Assembly: GCA_964036275.1 (NCBI GenBank)
Contig: OZ038434.1
Coordinates: forward strand, 16,977,879 to 17,041,878
Reading direction: 5' to 3'
Length of the DNA stretch: 64,000 bases
Origin: Litoditis marina
Lineage: Eukaryota > Nematoda > Chromadorea > Rhabditida > Rhabditidae
Of the stretch, positions 60,744 through 64,000 are shown piece after piece. Every line of letters begins with the position of its first letter. Within the stretch, counting starts at the first letter, position 1. The position numbers and the translations under genes were made by a program. The notes below the pieces were generated by a model that saw only the letters and a program-made list of their open reading frames with translations, did no database searches and was not told where the DNA came from.

Positions 60744-60940
60744 TATAGTCGTCGCCAACGGAATGGCGTAAGGGTACTGTATATCTCACTTTTCGCCGTG
60801 TACGTACATATTTCCTCGATTCCAAAGCTTGTCGGATATGCGCTCTAATAGCGCAGTGATTTGCACTCTGCTACGAATCTTTTGCTCGCAGGTTCGATTC
60901 CGGCGAAAGACAGAAATTCATAAATTTAGCACCCACTATA
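60744..60940 (+). mobile_element. tRNA-like repeat element, copy D
   Basis: From TATAGTCGTCGCCAACGG to CACCCACTATA. A box TAGCGCAGTGATTTGC (60849-60864) and B box GGTTCGATTCC (60891-60901). The left 100 bp (GAGGGTACTGT..., TCTCACTTTTC) is conserved with copies A-C. It is followed by a fragment of another dispersed repeat (CTGCGTCTCCTCGAATGAAC) at about 60977. Confidence 0.8.
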
Positions 60941-63655
60941 AAGGTCGTGTTCAGGAACCCGAGTGTCAGATCCTAACCTGCGTCTCCTCGAATGAACGCT
61001 ATTTCTCTGCTCTAAAATCCTGTCGGCTCAAAGTGTCTAAAACGTGCAGTACACGAAATATCAAAACAATGATTCACTCATAGTGTATCTCGTAGAAATG
61101 ACAACACTAGTGATTCAAAAAGAAAATACAAACGTGTAAATGTAAATAGCAAAGTCAAATTTTTCCAGGGTCGACGTGAGTTTAATGTGAAAATTTGTGA
61201 ATGAAGATGTTGTAGTATTTTTTGAGTCGCCTAGCCCGAGGCACTCTATGTTGATTAAGCCAATGAGAGAATGGGCTCAGAAAATGCATTAGCAAAACCG
61301 CCACCTTTCTTTTGAAAAGAGCGAAAGTCGTTCCGGATTAGAAAAACACTAGTGAATGAATGGCATTTCGGAACTCGTGTGCTCACCGTTTTCCTGCAAC
61401 GTCTACCTTCTATTAGGTAATACCACTCCTTCTGCAGGGGCATCAAAGTGACAACAGAAAACTGTTTTGGTAAAAAGAATAGATTTTCCAATCATTAGAA
61501 ATGGTCAATCTTATGGACTTCAGATTTCACCTTTTCACTTTTCTTCCAATGGCCAACCACACAATTGAGATAGCCTAGAGGTCGAAGACAGGCAAGAACT
61601 GTCTGGGTCTCTCTGATCTGTACACTCTTTTGACGGAGCCGCTACAAAAATGGCTGGAACTTTACCGAGAAGTGATAGTGAGCTTATAACGGGAACAGCA
61701 TGCCAATGAGATTTGTAGGTTGGTTTATGTTTATAGCAAGCAAGAGTCACTCTAAAACATTTTAGTTTATGTATGTGAACCCTTATCCTTATTACAGCGA
61801 GTTATCAGAACAAATTCTCAAAAAATATTGGTTATTTAAACGGTTATTCGAAGTTTCTGGAACGCTGGCGAGCAAGTTCTATAAAAAATGTGGGGACTAA
61901 ACAGTGTGTTAGGTAATAAATAATATCACTCTTTTTGCAGAGAATGATACCATAAATTTAGTTTTATGATAGTATTTGATGGAATGTCTACGTAATAAAA
62001 CGTGAAAAATAAGGAAGTTTGCTTCAATTGGAAATGATTCTAATATAACTGTGTAGCGGACCGTAGTATATTTGAATGGATTTGAGATGACATAATAGAA
62101 TAGAACAGATGTATCTTGGAAAACAAATTGTGAGGTGTGTTTAAGATGAGAAAATTGGTACGGAAGAAGTAATAAAGATCCTCATCATGAATTATGAACA
62201 TGAAAAAAAGGGATTATTCTCCCGCTTTTTTTTGAAATAAAGAGATCTCTAGATTTGCAAGGATTTCTCAAAAAGGTGGTAGTTCAGCAAAATTTTCGAG
62301 TTTCACAACCAACTTATGTAGTTCCCGAATGCTTATTCGCTGTAGATTTGCAACCTTGGAGAAACATTGTGAAATAGTTTCAGAGTAGTGAAAGAGTGCT
62401 GCCCTACAATGTGAATCCAAATAGTATTTCAAATGGAACTTAAAAACACAGAAATGTGAGCTTTGAATGTATTATTTATGTAAGTATGAGGATGTTTGAT
62501 TCGCCAAACACCCGCTATGCCCTCTAGCTAATGAAGGATGAGCTCTCCATATTAGTTTACGTTGCTTGTTATAAGTGTAACAAGTTTCAGTAATAAAATC
62601 GGAGATTGCAAATGGAATTGTACACATTTCTGAACAACTCTAAAGTAGCCAAACCAAAAAGAGTGGATGTAAAAAAATACGGAAATACTGCTAGTTTCAG
62701 GCGTGTATAAGATTGAGAATTCCGGAGAAAATTTTTGAGTGTTACAACAGTTATTGTGATAGAGAAGTAAAGATTGATACACTTTTCCAAAACTGAGTTT
62801 AATTCAAGACTATGACACAACATTTCAGTTGTTCCCACATGCTTGGCCGTCAACTTCAGCTGTTATTATTTAGCGAATAGGAAGTAAACTTTGACTTGTT
62901 CAATTAGCTTCGTCATAAAGTCGTATAGAACCGAAATGATAGTCGTATAAGAAGTAAGAATATAATAACAACATTGTATAGGCTGTTGCTAGTAATATTG
63001 GAAACACAAAAGAAGAACTTACGATTCTTGTTCTTTACGTATCTGAGTGTCATATAAGCTACCAGTATTATATAATAAAGTCGATTCTTCCAAACACTAA
63101 ATAAGACGTTTCTGTATTTAGTTACCCGTGATTCGAGATTTGTTATCTGTCTTAGTAGTTCAAAACCAGCCCGTAAAATGCTAAATAGTAACAAAAGTAA
63201 ACTCGAACCGCTTTGATTATTGGTAGGAAGCGTGCGATTGCAAACGGAATTTTTCACGCGGTTTTGATATTTTTACACGCACTTTTTGTCATTACTGTCC
63301 TTACATTTACTAGTAAAAATCCGAATTCGTTGGTTGTTGGAAAACTTGCACATGGAAGGCAACATAATGACGACATTGTTGGGGAAGAAGCAAAACAATT
63401 ATCTCTTCCCTGATTCATCTATTTCGCCCTCAGGCAACACGAATGCAATCTCATCTGGGTAATTATAGAAGAAGAAAAAACAACTACTGGGGCCGTGTTC
63501 AGCAACACACTGACTGTCAGATTCAAACCACCGTTTCCGCGCTAAAATCGAACTTTTGTGATTTTTCGAGTTATCGAGTCAATTCGAGTTTCGAGCTACA
63601 CTTTAACGACATCAATCCCCTACCACACTCTAAGTTGAGGTCTAGAGGGTGAACA
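60941..63655. other. Gene-free stretch near the right edge
   Basis: No supported exon. The frame at 63213-63413 encodes one hydrophobic segment (FHAVLIFLHALFVITVLTF), but nothing around it looks like splice signals or a family match. A repeat fragment with CTGTCAGATTC is at about 63512. Confidence 0.4.
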
Positions 63656-63828
63656 GGCGACGCACCAATCCCTCGAAAATCTCATGAGATACCTCATGAG
63701 CTATTCGCATGAGCATCTCATGAGGTTCCATTGATTCCTATGCTACAACAATTCACGAGTACCTCATGAGGTATCTCATGGGAAACTCATACGAACTTCT
63801 CGTGAGATTGGAGGGATTCCTACGCCGG
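63656..63828. mobile_element. CTCATGAG-rich element, copy 2
   Basis: Ends GGCGACGCACCAATCCCTCG and GGAGGGATTCCTACGCCGG, with CTCATGAGATACCTCATGAG and its mirror inside. Same family as 55794-55971. Confidence 0.7.
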
Positions 63829-64000
63829 TTAACTGGTTAACTTCATCTCCAAATAGAGTCCTCATAACAACATTTAAAAATGTCCTAATGATGTTACAAC
63901 AGAAAAGCCAGATTCTCGCTGTTCAGACACCCTGTCCCCAATTCTGGATGTTATCTCTCCACGAGAGGCAATCAGCTTGGCCCCAGTCAACAAAGCTTCA

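Noticed and set aside
63213..63413. Small membrane protein with one hydrophobic segment
   Set aside because: A single hydrophobic run is common by chance in AT-rich DNA; no splice or promoter context.

Overview
This is a piece of animal nuclear genome. Split genes with many short GT-AG introns, AT-rich introns ending in TTTCAG, TTGCAG or TTCCAG, and the nature of the three encoded proteins point to an invertebrate. A nematode is my best guess (about 60%): the acceptor consensus fits, and the receptor's start codon lies one base after an acceptor-like CAG, as at a trans-splice site. There is no prokaryotic gene organisation here, and most long reading frames in the window are chance.

Layout. 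(1) Positions 1-5464, minus strand: the N-terminal part of a RhoGEF of the ECT2/Pebble family (ect-2), 14 exons reconstructed. It is cut by the left window edge inside the DH domain. (2) Positions 5465-6609: a 1.1-kb divergent intergenic region that should hold both promoters; it contains an E2F-like site and a perfect CRE palindrome 6 bp apart. (3) Positions 6610-31978, plus strand: a complete 33-exon histone H3K27 demethylase gene (utx-1/KDM6) of 1117 codons. It has TPR repeats, the 2OG-Fe(II) JmjC domain with all three iron ligands, and the C-terminal four-cysteine zinc module. (4) Positions 31979-33217: a convergent 3' intergenic region with a palindromic repeat. (5) Positions 33218-40830, minus strand: a complete 11-exon class A GPCR of 471 codons, of neuropeptide F/Y-receptor type. 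(6) Positions 40831-64000: 23 kb in which I find no credible exon; it is occupied by repeats and mobile-element remnants.

The main interest lies in the non-coding DNA. The utx-1 introns hold at least three families of short non-autonomous elements with exact 8-bp target-site duplications (hAT-like). One of them landed on a 5' splice site. The introns also carry two related fold-back elements with nearly or fully identical arms of 150-200 bp. Two minisatellite arrays are each preceded by the same 70-bp GC-rich module; one array repeats perfect CRE palindromes, the other repeats an E2F-like motif. The gene-free right part contains a family of ~200-bp elements with an internal tRNA-like segment (one copy split by another insertion), a 1.36-kb element with ~108-bp inverted ends and a 6-bp target duplication, TTAA-bounded elements, a Harbinger-like fold-back with TTA duplication, and elements built on a CTCATGAG palindrome.

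The three genes have unrelated functions (cytokinesis RhoGEF, chromatin demethylase, neuropeptide receptor). I see no evidence that they form an operon or pathway. All exon boundaries were read by eye from splice signals, reading-phase continuity and family resemblance; no transcript data were available.
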